DNA from: Pseudoalteromonas luteoviolacea
GTDB taxonomy: Bacteria; Pseudomonadota; Gammaproteobacteria; Enterobacterales; Alteromonadaceae
Length of the DNA: 64,000 nt
NCBI RefSeq assembly: GCF_000814765.1
Contig: NZ_JWIC01000004.1
Coordinates: 62,001-126,000, forward strand
Direction: 5' to 3'
Every line of letters starts with the position of its first letter. Position 1 is the first letter of the stretch. The notes under the pieces are model-generated. The model saw only the letters and a list, made by a program, of their open reading frames with translations. It did no database searches and was not told the DNA's origin. The position numbers and the translations under genes are program-made. Shown here piece by piece: positions 36,026 to 45,626 of this stretch.

Positions 36026-36415
36026 ATGCTTACAGAAAAAATCATGCCGCGCTTCAGTGAAACCGATGTGCTTGGCCATATAAACAATACCGTACTCCCA
36101 GTGTGGTTTGAAGCTGCTAGAGCACCTATTTTCAAAATATTTACACCTGATTTAAATCCACATAACTGGAAACTGATTGTCGCCAAGGTAGAAGTTGTCT
36201 TCAAAGGGGAGCTTTTTTATGGCCAAGAAGTAGAAATAAAGACCATGATTGAAAAGCTAGGAAATAGCTCTTTTGTGATTTTGCAGCAAGTTTGGCAACA
36301 CGGTGAATGCTGTGCAGAAGGACGTACCGTTATGGTGCGTTATGATTTTGCAAGCAAGTCTTCTCAGCTTTTAAGTGATACTGAGCGCGAGGCATTGTCC
36401 ACGTATCTTTTGTAA
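36026..36415 (+). CDS. 4HBT-family acyl-CoA thioesterase
   Basis: A 129-aa hot-dog fold protein of the YbgC/FcbC type. The catalytic Asp lies in RFSETDVLGHINNT near residue 14, followed by the usual VWFEAAR. It hydrolyses acyl-CoA thioesters; chain length preference cannot be read from sequence. It is not next to tol-pal, so it is probably not YbgC itself. The start is within 30 nt of the divergent oxygenase gene. Confidence 0.9.
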   Translation: MLTEKIMPRFSETDVLGHINNTVLPVWFEAARAPIFKIFTPDLNPHNWKLIVAKVEVVFKGELFYGQEVEIKTMIEKLGNSSFVILQQVWQHGECCAEGRTVMVRYDFASKSSQLLSDTEREALSTYLL

Positions 36416-36425
36416 AGCGGTCGTG

Positions 36426-36447
36426 TGGCGCTGCGTACACAGCGCCA
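36426..36447. terminator. hairpin between convergent genes
   Basis: TGGCGCTG (36426-36433) and CAGCGCCA (36440-36447) form a perfect 8-bp GC-rich stem with a 6-nt loop; a short TTT follows. It sits in the 40-nt gap between the thioesterase and the membrane protein gene. Confidence 0.6.
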
Positions 36448-36455
36448 TTTAAGGG

Positions 36456-37505
36456 TTACTTGGTGGTAATGTGTGCTTTAAATTGATGCCCCAGCGCTGC
36501 AGAAATACAAGGGAGCACATCGTATTGGTAGCTTGATAAGGTATTGGCATCATCTAATTTGGTGATTTGCAATATCTCATAATCATTTAACTCGATGATG
36601 CGTGTTCCGGGGGCATGCTCACAGCGCGAACGCGAGTCTGCTTCATATTCATAAATAAAATGCGCCAATATACGTTTTAAATGGGTTTCGTATTTCACCG
36701 TGTTTTCACTGACGGTTGAAATGCTCACTTTAAACGCTTCAAAGTCAGGATCTTCTTCAACGTTCTCTGCGGGCTCAACTTTTAAGAGATTAACTTCGTT
36801 GGTTTGCGGGAGTTCATTATTTGACACTGCAACAGTAACTGGTTGGTTAGTAATGATTTCAAACCAACCTCTGAGAAATTGGTTTACACCGCCAGACAAG
36901 CCTGTGTGTGATAATAAATTAGCGACTTGTACAAGAATAAATAAGCTAAAAATAAAGCGTAGCAGCCCAGTGGTAACCGGGAACTTGTAATCGGTAGGTT
37001 GCCAAATACGGTGCAGGCCAAATGGCCTCAATAATATCAGCGCTAACAAATATAACGGCTGAATAATTTGCAAGAGCAACAGCAATACGATGGTGGTGAG
37101 AAAAAACCAAGTGGGTAATGAGAGCAGTACACTGAGGTTGTGACTGTAGGGCAGGGGATCTGAACTGACGCCCGTAATGTCGTTGATCATGCCAGCGGCT
37201 TGCACTAATGCATAGTTAGCGATAAAGGCATAGAAGAGTAAAATAATCGCTTTACCTGGCAAGCTCTCCCAAAACACAAGAAATTTTGGCCAAAATTCGT
37301 AGATCATGGCGCACAGGACCAGTACTGCCACCAAGTTAAACCAGCCAGTATTATCTTGATTAGCAAATAGAATGGCGTAGAGACTGATAAATAGGGACGA
37401 GAAGTACAGTCTTTGCGGTGTATTCAGTGAATGCCAAAAACGCTCAAAGGGGGCACTGATCTTTTTAGCTGTTTGCTTAACTGTGGTCCATGCGGGGTGA
37501 TTCAT
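36456..37505 (-). CDS. inner membrane protein of unknown function
   Basis: I do not recognise this 349-aa protein. It has about five membrane segments in the first 210 residues (for example LYFSSLFISLYAILFA and FFLTTIVLLLLLQIIQPLYL), then a soluble C-terminal domain of about 135 residues that starts with an acidic linker (VEPAENVEEDPDFEAF). The soluble part has two cysteines and no known motif. Membrane topology would place it in cytoplasm or periplasm depending on the number of segments. It follows uvrA on the same strand after 70 nt and may be read through from it. Confidence 0.72.
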   Translation of the reverse strand: MNHPAWTTVKQTAKKISAPFERFWHSLNTPQRLYFSSLFISLYAILFANQDNTGWFNLVAVLVLCAMIYEFWPKFLVFWESLPGKAIILLFYAFIANYALVQAAGMINDITGVSSDPLPYSHNLSVLLSLPTWFFLTTIVLLLLLQIIQPLYLLALILLRPFGLHRIWQPTDYKFPVTTGLLRFIFSLFILVQVANLLSHTGLSGGVNQFLRGWFEIITNQPVTVAVSNNELPQTNEVNLLKVEPAENVEEDPDFEAFKVSISTVSENTVKYETHLKRILAHFIYEYEADSRSRCEHAPGTRIIELNDYEILQITKLDDANTLSSYQYDVLPCISAALGHQFKAHITTK

Positions 37506-37575
37506 TGTTATGTTAATTCCCTACTGTTTAAAACTAAGTCGCAGTGGTGAATGTATTACCACTGCGACTGGTTAG

Positions 37576-40395
37576 TTATAACATAGGGCTAAGATAACGA
37601 CCAGTGTGTGATTGCGGGTGTTGTGCGACGTCTTCAGGTGTGCCTGATACTAAAATTTGTCCACCACCTGAGCCACCTTCAGGGCCAAGATCGACAATCC
37701 AGTCTGCAGTTTTAATCACATCTAAGTTATGCTCGATCACAACCACGGTATTACCATGATCGCGTAAACGGTGCAGGACGACCAATAACTGTTGGATATC
37801 ATGGAAGTGCAAACCTGTGGTTGGCTCATCAAGAATATATAGGGTTTTACCTGTATCACGCTTTGAGAGCTCTCTTGCTAACTTAACTCGCTGAGCTTCA
37901 CCACCTGAGAGTGTCGTAGCCGCTTGACCAAGTCGGATATAAGACAAACCAACATCCATCAATGTTTGCAGTTTGCGTTTAATAGCAGGAATTTTATCAA
38001 AGAACTCGCGCGCATCTTCGACCGTCATCTCGAGTACTTCATGAATGTTTTTACCCTTGTAGAGCACTTCCAGTGTTTCTCGATTGTAGCGTTTACCTGT
38101 ACATACATCACAAGGGACATACACATCCGGTAAAAAGTGCATTTCGACTTTTAATACGCCGTCACCTTGACAAGCTTCACAGCGTCCGCCTTTCACATTG
38201 AAGCTAAAGCGCCCGACTTTGTAGCCGCGAGAGCGTGCTTCTTGCGTACCTGCAAATAATTCTCGAATCGCAGTGAATATCCCAGTATATGTTGCTGGAT
38301 TAGAACGTGGTGTGCGGCCAATTGGGCTTTGATCGATGTCGATGACTTTATCAAAATGATCTAAGCCTTGAATGTCTTTATGTGGTGCAGGTTCTGACAC
38401 CGTGGCACCGTTCAAGGCGCGATGTGCAAGCTTGTACAGTGTGTCGTTGATCAGTGTTGATTTACCAGAACCAGATACACCTGTGACACACGTCATTAGA
38501 CCAAACGGGATCTTTAAGTCGACATTTTTTAAGTTATTCCCAGTGGCACCAAACAACTCCAACCATTTATCGTTTGGTTGGTGACGTTCTTGTGGCACGA
38601 CAATTTGCTTGGTACCCGCCAAGTATTGACCTGTTAACGAGTCTTTGTTTGCAATGATGTCATCACGAGCACCTTCAGCAACTACATGGCCGCCATGCAC
38701 ACCAGCACCTGGGCCAATATCGATGATGTGATCGGCTGCGCGAATGGCATCTTCGTCATGTTCAACCACGATAACCGTATTACCCAAATCACGAAGATGG
38801 GTAAGTGTACTAAGAAGTCTGTCATTATCTCTTTGGTGTAAGCCAATTGAAGGCTCATCGAGGACATACATGACGCCAACCAAACCCGCACCAATTTGAC
38901 TTGCCAGTCTGATCCTTTGCGCCTCACCTCCTGATAAGGTATCAGCACTGCGTTCGAGTGAGAGATAGTTCAGACCTACATTAATCAAAAATGACAGTCT
39001 GTCACGGATCTCTTTGAGTACCTTTTCTGCGATTTGCGCTTTTTGACCTGACAAAGTGAGATTTTCAAAGAACTGACATGCTTCGCCAATGCTCATGGTA
39101 GTCACGACCGGTAGGTTGGTATCACCAATAAATACATGTCTTGCTTCTTCTCTCAGTCGCGAGCCATTACAGCTAGGACAGGCTTGGCTGGTTTGGTATT
39201 TAGCGAGCTCTTCACGCACTGAGGTAGACTCAGTTTCGTGATAACGGCGATTCATATTATTTAAAACGCCTTCAAACTCATGATTGCGGGTGATTAAGTC
39301 TCCACGATCATTGCGGTAACTAAATGCGATCTTCGTTTTACCAGAGCCTTCTAAAACGACTTTTTGTGCGGATGCAGGGAGCTCACCAAATGGAATGTCT
39401 AAATCGAATCCATAATGTTGTGCAACCGACGTCAGCATCTGAAAATAGTAGAAGCTGCGTTTATCCCAGCCTTTGATAGCACCGCCTGCCAAGCTCAGCT
39501 CAGGGTTTTGTACGACACGATTTGGATCAAAGTATTGTCTTACACCAAGGCCATCACAGCTTTGGCACGCACCAGCCGGGTTATTAAATGAAAATAGGCG
39601 AGGCTCTAATTCGGTCATGGCATAGCCACAAGTGGGGCAGGCAAAGTTGGCAGAAAAAATTAAATCTTCTGCATCCGGGTCATCCATACTGGCGATTTGC
39701 GCAATGCCATCTGCTAATTCAAGTGCTGTTTCAAAGGACTCGGCTAATCGCTGTTGCAGGCCATCTTTTACTTTAAAGCGGTCAACGACGACTTCAATAG
39801 TATGCTTTTTGTGGAGTTCCAATGTGGGGGGATCAGAGAGATCGCATACCTCTCCATCAATACGTGCTCGGATAAAACCTTGGCTGGCAAGCTGTTCCAA
39901 CAGTTTTACGTGTTCACCTTTACGGTTTTTCACCACAGGTGCGAGCAACATAAGTTTGCTGCCCTCTGGCTGTGCAAGTGCGGTATCGACCATCTGGCTG
40001 ACTGTTTGCGCTTTAAGTGGCAGATCATGTGTTGGACAGCGTGGCTCACCGACTCGGGCGAATAAAAGTCGTAAATAGTCGTAGATCTCAGTAATGGTGC
40101 CTACAGTTGAACGTGGGTTGTGCGACGTAGATTTTTGCTCGATAGAGATAGCCGGAGAAAGTCCTTCAATGTGATCGACATCGGGTTTTTCCATCAAGGA
40201 TAAAAATTGTCTAGCGTAAGCGGAGAGAGACTCGACATAGCGTCTTTGGCCTTCGGCGTATAATGTATCGAAAGCAAGAGAAGATTTTCCTGAACCAGAC
40301 AGTCCAGTAATAACAATTAACTTGTCTCTTGGGATAGTTAAAGAGATGTCTTTGAGGTTGTGCGTACGCGCACCTCTTACTTCTATTTTATCCAT
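37576..40395 (-). CDS. uvrA: excinuclease ABC subunit UvrA
   Basis: The damage-recognition ATPase of nucleotide excision repair (UvrA2-UvrB complex). It has 939 aa, the usual length. Two ABC modules are visible: Walker [16 protein letters not shown] and [15 protein letters not shown], signatures [14 protein letters not shown] and [14 protein letters not shown], and Walker [12 protein letters not shown] and [11 protein letters not shown]. Zinc fingers with CPTCGYA, CQSCDG and [18 protein letters not shown] are intact. A perfect LexA box (40559-40574) lies 164 nt upstream, so SOS control is likely as in E. coli. Unlike E. coli, ssb is not the divergent neighbour. Confidence 0.98.
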   Translation of the reverse strand: MDKIEVRGARTHNLKDISLTIPRDKLIVITGLSGSGKSSLAFDTLYAEGQRRYVESLSAYARQFLSLMEKPDVDHIEGLSPAISIEQKSTSHNPRSTVGTITEIYDYLRLLFARVGEPRCPTHDLPLKAQTVSQMVDTALAQPEGSKLMLLAPVVKNRKGEHVKLLEQLASQGFIRARIDGEVCDLSDPPTLELHKKHTIEVVVDRFKVKDGLQQRLAESFETALELADGIAQIASMDDPDAEDLIFSANFACPTCGYAMTELEPRLFSFNNPAGACQSCDGLGVRQYFDPNRVVQNPELSLAGGAIKGWDKRSFYYFQMLTSVAQHYGFDLDIPFGELPASAQKVVLEGSGKTKIAFSYRNDRGDLITRNHEFEGVLNNMNRRYHETESTSVREELAKYQTSQACPSCNGSRLREEARHVFIGDTNLPVVTTMSIGEACQFFENLTLSGQKAQIAEKVLKEIRDRLSFLINVGLNYLSLERSADTLSGGEAQRIRLASQIGAGLVGVMYVLDEPSIGLHQRDNDRLLSTLTHLRDLGNTVIVVEHDEDAIRAADHIIDIGPGAGVHGGHVVAEGARDDIIANKDSLTGQYLAGTKQIVVPQERHQPNDKWLELFGATGNNLKNVDLKIPFGLMTCVTGVSGSGKSTLINDTLYKLAHRALNGATVSEPAPHKDIQGLDHFDKVIDIDQSPIGRTPRSNPATYTGIFTAIRELFAGTQEARSRGYKVGRFSFNVKGGRCEACQGDGVLKVEMHFLPDVYVPCDVCTGKRYNRETLEVLYKGKNIHEVLEMTVEDAREFFDKIPAIKRKLQTLMDVGLSYIRLGQAATTLSGGEAQRVKLARELSKRDTGKTLYILDEPTTGLHFHDIQQLLVVLHRLRDHGNTVVVIEHNLDVIKTADWIVDLGPEGGSGGGQILVSGTPEDVAQHPQSHTGRYLSPML

Positions 40396-40752
40396 AGTGG
40401 CCTTATGTGAATCTCATGTGCTTGCAACCATTATTTGGTACGTATATCCCGATTTGCGGTGTTTGCTATTTCACCGTTGTGAAATGTGTGTATCTTTGAT
40501 ACGTACTTAATTAACCTAGGTGATCACGCTTAGGGTTTGCAAACTAAATTATGGGTAGCTGTATACACATACAGTATACTAAAAGCTGCGGTTATTCCAC
40601 CTTTGATACGTGCTAAGCCATGTACTGGCTCACTCGCTGAGGTTGATTGCAAGAATAGACGGAATAAGCGCGCATGTTAGCGCATCCGACATACAAAATT
40701 AAGCTTTTGCAAAAATAAACAACTAAACTTATTTTTGAATATCACCTACTGA
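40396..40752. other. uvrA upstream region, mostly empty
   Basis: About 360 nt between uvrA (minus) and the solute-binding protein gene (plus). It holds the LexA box listed separately and a direct repeat CTTTGATACGT at 40494-40504 and 40601-40611, one on each side of that box. No gene seen. Confidence 0.5.
40559..40574. promoter_or_regulatory. LexA (SOS) box
   Basis: CTGTATACACATACAG is a perfect match to the gammaproteobacterial LexA consensus CTGT-N8-ACAG, with an AT-rich alternating core. It lies 164 nt upstream of the uvrA start. The uvrA -10 may be CATAAT on the minus strand just beyond it (40548-40553). Confidence 0.85.
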
Positions 40753-41505
40753 GTGGTGCAAGTGCGTTTTTTGCTTTTGAGTCTTTTTTTTCTACCGCCT
40801 TTGTGGGCATGTGAAATGACGGTGCGATTTGAAAATTACGCCGCGCAATCTCGTTTGGATGAAGAAAAGGGCTGGCACGGAATGGATGTTGATTTTGCCA
40901 AAGCCTTATTGGATGAGGCTGGGTGCAGTTATAAGTTCGTCAGTATTCCATGGGGACGTTCATTGAAAATGCTAGAAGCGGGTAATATTGACTTGGTACT
41001 CAGCGTGACCCGCACGCAAGAGCGCACTGAATTTGCCTATTTTGTGGGTCCTCAGCGCATGGAAACCATCGTGTTTGCGATGAATGCTGAGCGTCTGTTC
41101 AACGTTGATAGCATGGATGATTTGTTTTCTCTACCGGTTCCTGTTGCGATACAGCAAGGCGCATTTTACGGGCGTACTTTTACCGAACGGTATAGCAAAC
41201 GGTTAGGCGATGAAACCCAATTCATCTTTGTTCCTGATAATCAAACTAAACTCAGTTTGCTCAAACATGGACGGATTGCTGGATTTTTAGAAGAAAAGTT
41301 TAATATTATTTTTCAGTCAACCAATCACCCTGATTTTATGACCATAAAAATCGCACCGCTGGTGGTGAATCAATCACCGGTCTATTTTGCCTTTAGTAAA
41401 AAAAGTGTGTCTGACAAGCAACTAGAACACTTGGTAAGCGCGTATAACAGATTGAATAAAACTGGGCGTTTTAGTGAAATATTAAAAAAATATCAGTTGG
41501 ACTGA
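40753..41505 (+). CDS. periplasmic solute-binding protein (SBP_bac_3-type)
   Basis: A 250-aa protein with a signal peptide (hydrophobic core FLLLSLFFLPPLWA, cleavage before CEMTV). The mature part has the amino acid-type family 3 fold: MTVRFENYAAQSRLDEEKGW, GMDVDFAKALLDEAGCSYKF, GNIDLVLSVTRTQERTEFAYF. No ABC permease or ATPase lies nearby, so it may be an orphan binding protein or serve a distant transporter. The start is one of several GTG codons (40753, 40756, 40762); none has a strong ribosome site. It is 52 nt upstream of the MFS gene. Confidence 0.82.
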   Translation: MVQVRFLLLSLFFLPPLWACEMTVRFENYAAQSRLDEEKGWHGMDVDFAKALLDEAGCSYKFVSIPWGRSLKMLEAGNIDLVLSVTRTQERTEFAYFVGPQRMETIVFAMNAERLFNVDSMDDLFSLPVPVAIQQGAFYGRTFTERYSKRLGDETQFIFVPDNQTKLSLLKHGRIAGFLEEKFNIIFQSTNHPDFMTIKIAPLVVNQSPVYFAFSKKSVSDKQLEHLVSAYNRLNKTGRFSEILKKYQLD

Positions 41506-41557
41506 GTTTTTGCTAAACTAGCTCGCGATTTTTTACTGTTTGACTTTACGTTACTTT

Positions 41558-42925
41558 ATGTCCAATCAATCTTTAAACCAAATTGAAAAACGCGCCGCTT
41601 TTTCACTAGCAGGCGTCTTTGCTTTTCGCATGCTTGGCTTATTTATGCTGATGCCTGTGCTGGCTATTTATAGTGATTCGTTCGAAGATGTATCGCCGCT
41701 TTGGATTGGTTTGGCCATTGGCGCGTATGGTCTGACCCAAGCATTGCTGCAGATCCCAATGGGATGGTTATCAGACAAATTCGGCCGAAAACCGATTATT
41801 ATTGGAGGACTGGTGGTGTTCGCCATCGGTTCTGTTATTGCGGCCACCGCGGACTCTATTTATTGGGTGACCGCCGGACGAGCATTGCAAGGGATGGGTG
41901 CGATTGCCAGTGCACTGTTGGCGTTGGCATCTGATTTGAGTCGTGATGAACAGCGGCCTAAAGTGATGGCTGTAATTGGCATGTGCATAGGTTTGAGTTT
42001 CGCAGTGGCAATGCTGGTGGGCCCTATGGTAGCGGCATCATTTGGTATTGCTGGGGTATTTTGGTTGACGGCGATTTTGGCTTTGGTGGGCATTGTAATT
42101 GTGTTGTTTGTGGTGCCAAATGCCGTTCATAAAGCACCGAAAGGTGATACCGTCGCATCGTTAGGGGATATCAAAAACTTAATTAAACACCCACAATTAC
42201 TACGACTGGATATCGGGGTGTTACTCCTCCATTTAACGCTGACAACCTTGTTTGTTGTGCTGCCTGCGAAGCTTATCAATGAAGGATTAGAGGCACAATC
42301 TCACTGGCAAATTTATATTCCAGTGCTGATCCTAGCTTTTGTCCTGATGGCACCTTTGATGATAGTGGCCATTAAAAAGCAAAAAGAGAAGCAAGTATTT
42401 TTAGCTGCGATTGCCATATTAAGTATGAGTACGTTTTTGTTGATTTGGTTATCGGGTAGTTTATGGGGGATCGCTTTGTCGATGACTCTGTATTTTATTG
42501 CATTTAATTTCTTAGAAGCGACCATGCCAGCGTTAGTGTCTCGTATATCTCCAGCAACGCAAAAAGGCTCAGCGATGGGAGTATTTTCATCGGGACAGTT
42601 CTTGGGGGCGTTTTTAGGGGGCGTCCTTGGTGGCTTTTTAGCACAGCATTACGAAACGCAAACTGTATTTGCTGCGGCAGCAGGAATTGGGGTAATATGG
42701 CTGGCTATTGCATGGCGCATGCAAGTCCCTCCACGTAGTAAAGCGTTAAGCTTTGTAACGGAACTCGATAAACCCCAGCATGCACAAACACTTGCTGATA
42801 AACTGGTTACATTACCGGGCGTGCTAGAGGCGACTGTAGTCAGTGAAGAAAATCGCGCTTATTTAAAAGTGGATGAAAGTAAATTTGATTTAAACCAAGC
42901 TAAGCAAATTTTATATTCTTCATAA
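41558..42925 (+). CDS. yajR: YajR-like MFS transporter with YAM domain
   Basis: A 455-aa inner membrane protein with 12 predicted segments and an MFS A motif (GWLSDKFGRKPIIIGGL). After the last segment comes a soluble ~65-residue ferredoxin-like YAM domain (LADKLVTLPGVLEATVVSEE, YLKVDESKFDL), the feature that marks E. coli YajR. RMLGLFMLMPVLAIY and YGLTQALLQIPMG are close to YajR. The substrate of YajR is not known. The ATG at 41558 aligns with homologues; an upstream TTG (41540) is less likely. It lies between uvrA and ssb, as in some other marine gammaproteobacteria. Confidence 0.87.
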   Translation: MSNQSLNQIEKRAAFSLAGVFAFRMLGLFMLMPVLAIYSDSFEDVSPLWIGLAIGAYGLTQALLQIPMGWLSDKFGRKPIIIGGLVVFAIGSVIAATADSIYWVTAGRALQGMGAIASALLALASDLSRDEQRPKVMAVIGMCIGLSFAVAMLVGPMVAASFGIAGVFWLTAILALVGIVIVLFVVPNAVHKAPKGDTVASLGDIKNLIKHPQLLRLDIGVLLLHLTLTTLFVVLPAKLINEGLEAQSHWQIYIPVLILAFVLMAPLMIVAIKKQKEKQVFLAAIAILSMSTFLLIWLSGSLWGIALSMTLYFIAFNFLEATMPALVSRISPATQKGSAMGVFSSGQFLGAFLGGVLGGFLAQHYETQTVFAAAAGIGVIWLAIAWRMQVPPRSKALSFVTELDKPQHAQTLADKLVTLPGVLEATVVSEENRAYLKVDESKFDLNQAKQILYSS

Positions 42926-43032
42926 CGAGGGTTCGGTTGCGATGAGGAGTCGAATTCGACGTGCAATCGGTATACAATCGATATATAGAATGAAACTAAG
43001 CAATGCTTGTAATTGTGTGAGGAGAGGGTGCC

Positions 43033-43692
43033 ATGGCACGCGGTGTGAATAAAGTAATCTTGGTGGGTAACTTAGGCCAAGATCCTGAAGTTCGATATAT
43101 GCCCAACGGTAACGGTGTGGCGAATATCAGTATTGCAACCACTGATAGTTGGAAAGACAAAAACACAGGTCAGCTGCAAGAGCGTACAGAGTGGCACAGA
43201 GTTGTGTTATTCGGTAAGTTAGCTGAAGTGGCTGGTGAATACTTACGTAAGGGTTCACAGGTTTATATTGAAGGCCGTTTGCAGACGCGTAAGTGGACAG
43301 ATCAAAGCGGTCAAGACAAGTATACAACAGAAATAGTGGTAGACATGGGTGGCCAAATGCAAATGCTAGGTGGCCGCAATGAGCAAGGCGGTCAATACCA
43401 GTCAGGCGGCAACCAAGGCGGTTATGGTCAGCAACAAGGTGGTTTTGCACCACAGCAAAACAACCAGCAGCAATATGGTCAGCCAGCAGCACAGCAAGGC
43501 GGTTTTGCACCACAGCAACAAGCGCCTCAGCAAAGTGCGCCTCAGCCACAAAATAGTAACTTTGGTGGACAAGCACAGAGTGCGCCTGCGCAAGGTGGTC
43601 AGTCTCAAGGCGGTTTTGCACCACAGCAGCAGGGTAGTGCTTCTAACCCGATGGAGCCACCAATAGATTTTGACGACGATATTCCGTTCTAA
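43033..43692 (+). CDS. ssb: single-stranded DNA-binding protein
   Basis: A 219-aa SSB that coats single-stranded DNA in replication, repair and recombination. The OB fold is 1-115 ([54 protein letters not shown]). A long Gln/Gly/Pro-rich linker follows, and the protein ends with the partner-binding tip [13 protein letters not shown]. The linker is longer than in E. coli (178 aa total) because of repeated QGGFAPQQ units. GGAG upstream of the ATG. It has its own terminator. Only 2.6 kb from uvrA, not divergent from it. Confidence 0.98.
   Translation: MARGVNKVILVGNLGQDPEVRYMPNGNGVANISIATTDSWKDKNTGQLQERTEWHRVVLFGKLAEVAGEYLRKGSQVYIEGRLQTRKWTDQSGQDKYTTEIVVDMGGQMQMLGGRNEQGGQYQSGGNQGGYGQQQGGFAPQQNNQQQYGQPAAQQGGFAPQQQAPQQSAPQPQNSNFGGQAQSAPAQGGQSQGGFAPQQQGSASNPMEPPIDFDDDIPF
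43438..43628 (+). repeat. repeated GGFAPQQ-coding unit in the ssb linker
   Basis: Three copies of a nearly identical 20-nt unit (GGYGGTTTTGCACCACAGCA) start at 43438, 43498 and 43609 within the ssb linker. This is the result of internal duplication and a likely site of length variation. Confidence 0.85.
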
Positions 43693-43729
43693 GAGCCAGT
43701 ACGTCTAAAGTCATAAAATTAGTTTTTAG

Positions 43730-43786
43730 AAAGCCCTTTGCGCATATCAATAATCGGTGTCGATTTTGAGCTGTGCAAAGGGCTTT
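43730..43786 (+). terminator. ssb terminator with long stem
   Basis: AAAGCCCTTTGC (43730-43741) pairs with GCAAAGGGCTTT (43775-43786), 12 bp, then more T. The 33-nt loop contains an inner AATCG/CGATT hairpin, so the element is a two-tier stem-loop. Confidence 0.85.
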
Positions 43787-44288
43787 TTTGTATAGAAAAG
43801 TATTAGTTCTTCATTTGCACCTTACCTAAATAGCGCATACCTAATAAGGATGAAATGTACGCCAATGTGATTGCGTCAATCATGCTTCTATATCAAGCAT
43901 AGGCATATTTAAAAGATACCTACCCAACAAGAACAGCATGAGTCACGAGGGAATGTTATGAGCTAAAAAGCGGTTGCGACGTACATTGATGACTTTAGCG
44001 TACTTTATTTTCATTTTACATCGGTATAACAGAGTTACCGATAAAACAACACTGTACTTTTTATGTTATAAAAAAGGGTGTTTTCTGTAATGGTTAGAGT
44101 ATTGCTATATATCGTATTATTAAGTTGTTTAACTCATTCAGGTTTGAACTGAGGTTTGGTATTTATACTTTGATTTTTATGGTTAAATATTGCTGAGTTA
44201 TTTGTGAGAAACGTCGTCATTAAGATGTTTTATTGGTGTTATTTTATGTATAGTCATCGCGATTAAAATAAGACAATAAAGGAATGAG
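43787..44288. other. AT-rich intergenic region
   Basis: About 500 nt after the ssb terminator. It holds a 20-codon frame with a signal-peptide-like start (44090-44152, MVRVLLYIVLLSCLTHSGLN), perhaps a remnant of a secreted protein gene or chance. No RNA gene seen. The promoter of the next operon should be in the last 150 nt. Confidence 0.4.
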
Positions 44289-45626
44289 ATGACTCAAGAC
44301 AGTGAATATAAGCTACTTGATAGTTTGTTTGATGAACTGTTCCCGCTCTGCAGATCCATCACAGGTCATGGTATAGAAGCATCTATGGATATCATCGGTA
44401 GATATATGCCATTGACGTTCGATAAAGTAAAAAGTGGCACTCAGGTTTTTGATTGGGTTGTGCCTGCCCAATGGAACTTCCGACGTGCACGACTTTGGGG
44501 GCCTGACGGGGAGGTGATCTGTGACACTAATATCAATAATTTACATGTTGTTAGTTATTCTGAGCCCGTCGATAAATACCTCACCTTAGAAGAGTTGCAG
44601 CCGCACTTACATAGTTTACCAACGCTGCCAGATGCTATCCCTTACGTGACAAGTTATTATCAAAGAACATGGGGGTTTTGTCTTAAAGATAAAGACAGAC
44701 AAGCATTACAGCAGGGGCGTTACCGAGTTTTGATAGAATCTGAATTTGATCCTGAGGGGGGAGTGCCATTTGCGCAAACGCTGCTTGAGGGGCAAAGCCA
44801 AAAAGAAGTCTTGCTTAGCAGCTATCTTTGTCACCCTTCGCTTGCTAACAATGAACTCAGTGGGCCACTGGTGTTACTTGGTTTATATAATCGAATCAAG
44901 CAATGGCCAAAAAGGCGCTTTTCCTATCGGTTTTTACTGAATCCAGAAACTATTGGTTCGTTATGCTTTTTACACAAACACTATCAATCACTCGCTGAAA
45001 ACTTAGAAGCAGGTCTGATCCTCACTTGTATGGGTGGTGATGTGGACTCGTTAAGGTATAAAGCGAGCCGCAGAGGTGACAGCGTTTTTGATCAACTGGC
45101 TAGGCAGTTAAGCGATTCGGATAGCCTTCGCTTTGTTGAGTTTACGCCTTTGCATGGCTCTGATGAACGTCAGTATTGTGCACCTGGGTTCAACTTACCT
45201 GTTGCCCAAGTCAGTCGTTCATTGAATGTTACTGAGGTGCCATATCACACTTCTATGGATGATAAAGATGCGATGAACATGGCACGCATCATTCAGTCAA
45301 TCGATGAGGTTGAGCGCTACTTAAAGTTGGGGGAAATTGCGGGGAATGCCGTTAATCAAAGTCCATTTGGTGAACCACAGCTTGGGAAACGAAACCTCTA
45401 TCCAAATATGAATACCCTTGCTCATGCTGATAAATCTAGTGACAGTTTGGTGGATGGTCGCACAAAGCTGAACGCTATTTTGACTATATTAAGTGAGTCT
45501 GATGGCACCAAAGCGATGGTGAACATTGCACAGTCATTGGGGTTGGAGTTGGCCTCATTGGAATCTGTGATTGATGAACTGGAACAACATCGGCTGATTG
45601 AGTTTAATACTGGAGAAGTGTTATGA
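44289..45626 (+). CDS. DUF4910/DUF2172-type aminopeptidase-like protein
   Basis: A 445-aa protein resembling the DUF4910 family: SLFDELFPLCRSITG at the N terminus, FDWVVPAQWNFRRA, SSYLCHPSLANNELSGPLV (likely zinc-site region), LNPETIGSLCFL, GSDERQYCAPG and EVPYHTSMDD. A winged-helix-like C-terminal part (about 380-445) ends the protein. Family knowledge: zinc aminopeptidase-like fold, often encoded in surface polysaccharide or modified-sugar loci. No signal peptide. AAGGA lies 5 nt before the ATG. It overlaps the next gene by 4 nt (ATGA), so the two products are translationally coupled. The substrate is unknown. Confidence 0.85.
   Translation: MTQDSEYKLLDSLFDELFPLCRSITGHGIEASMDIIGRYMPLTFDKVKSGTQVFDWVVPAQWNFRRARLWGPDGEVICDTNINNLHVVSYSEPVDKYLTLEELQPHLHSLPTLPDAIPYVTSYYQRTWGFCLKDKDRQALQQGRYRVLIESEFDPEGGVPFAQTLLEGQSQKEVLLSSYLCHPSLANNELSGPLVLLGLYNRIKQWPKRRFSYRFLLNPETIGSLCFLHKHYQSLAENLEAGLILTCMGGDVDSLRYKASRRGDSVFDQLARQLSDSDSLRFVEFTPLHGSDERQYCAPGFNLPVAQVSRSLNVTEVPYHTSMDDKDAMNMARIIQSIDEVERYLKLGEIAGNAVNQSPFGEPQLGKRNLYPNMNTLAHADKSSDSLVDGRTKLNAILTILSESDGTKAMVNIAQSLGLELASLESVIDELEQHRLIEFNTGEVL

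Noticed and set aside
43127-43624. 165-codon open frame on the minus strand inside ssb
   Set aside because: It is antisense to the repetitive ssb linker; composition bias keeps it open and it has no family resemblance.
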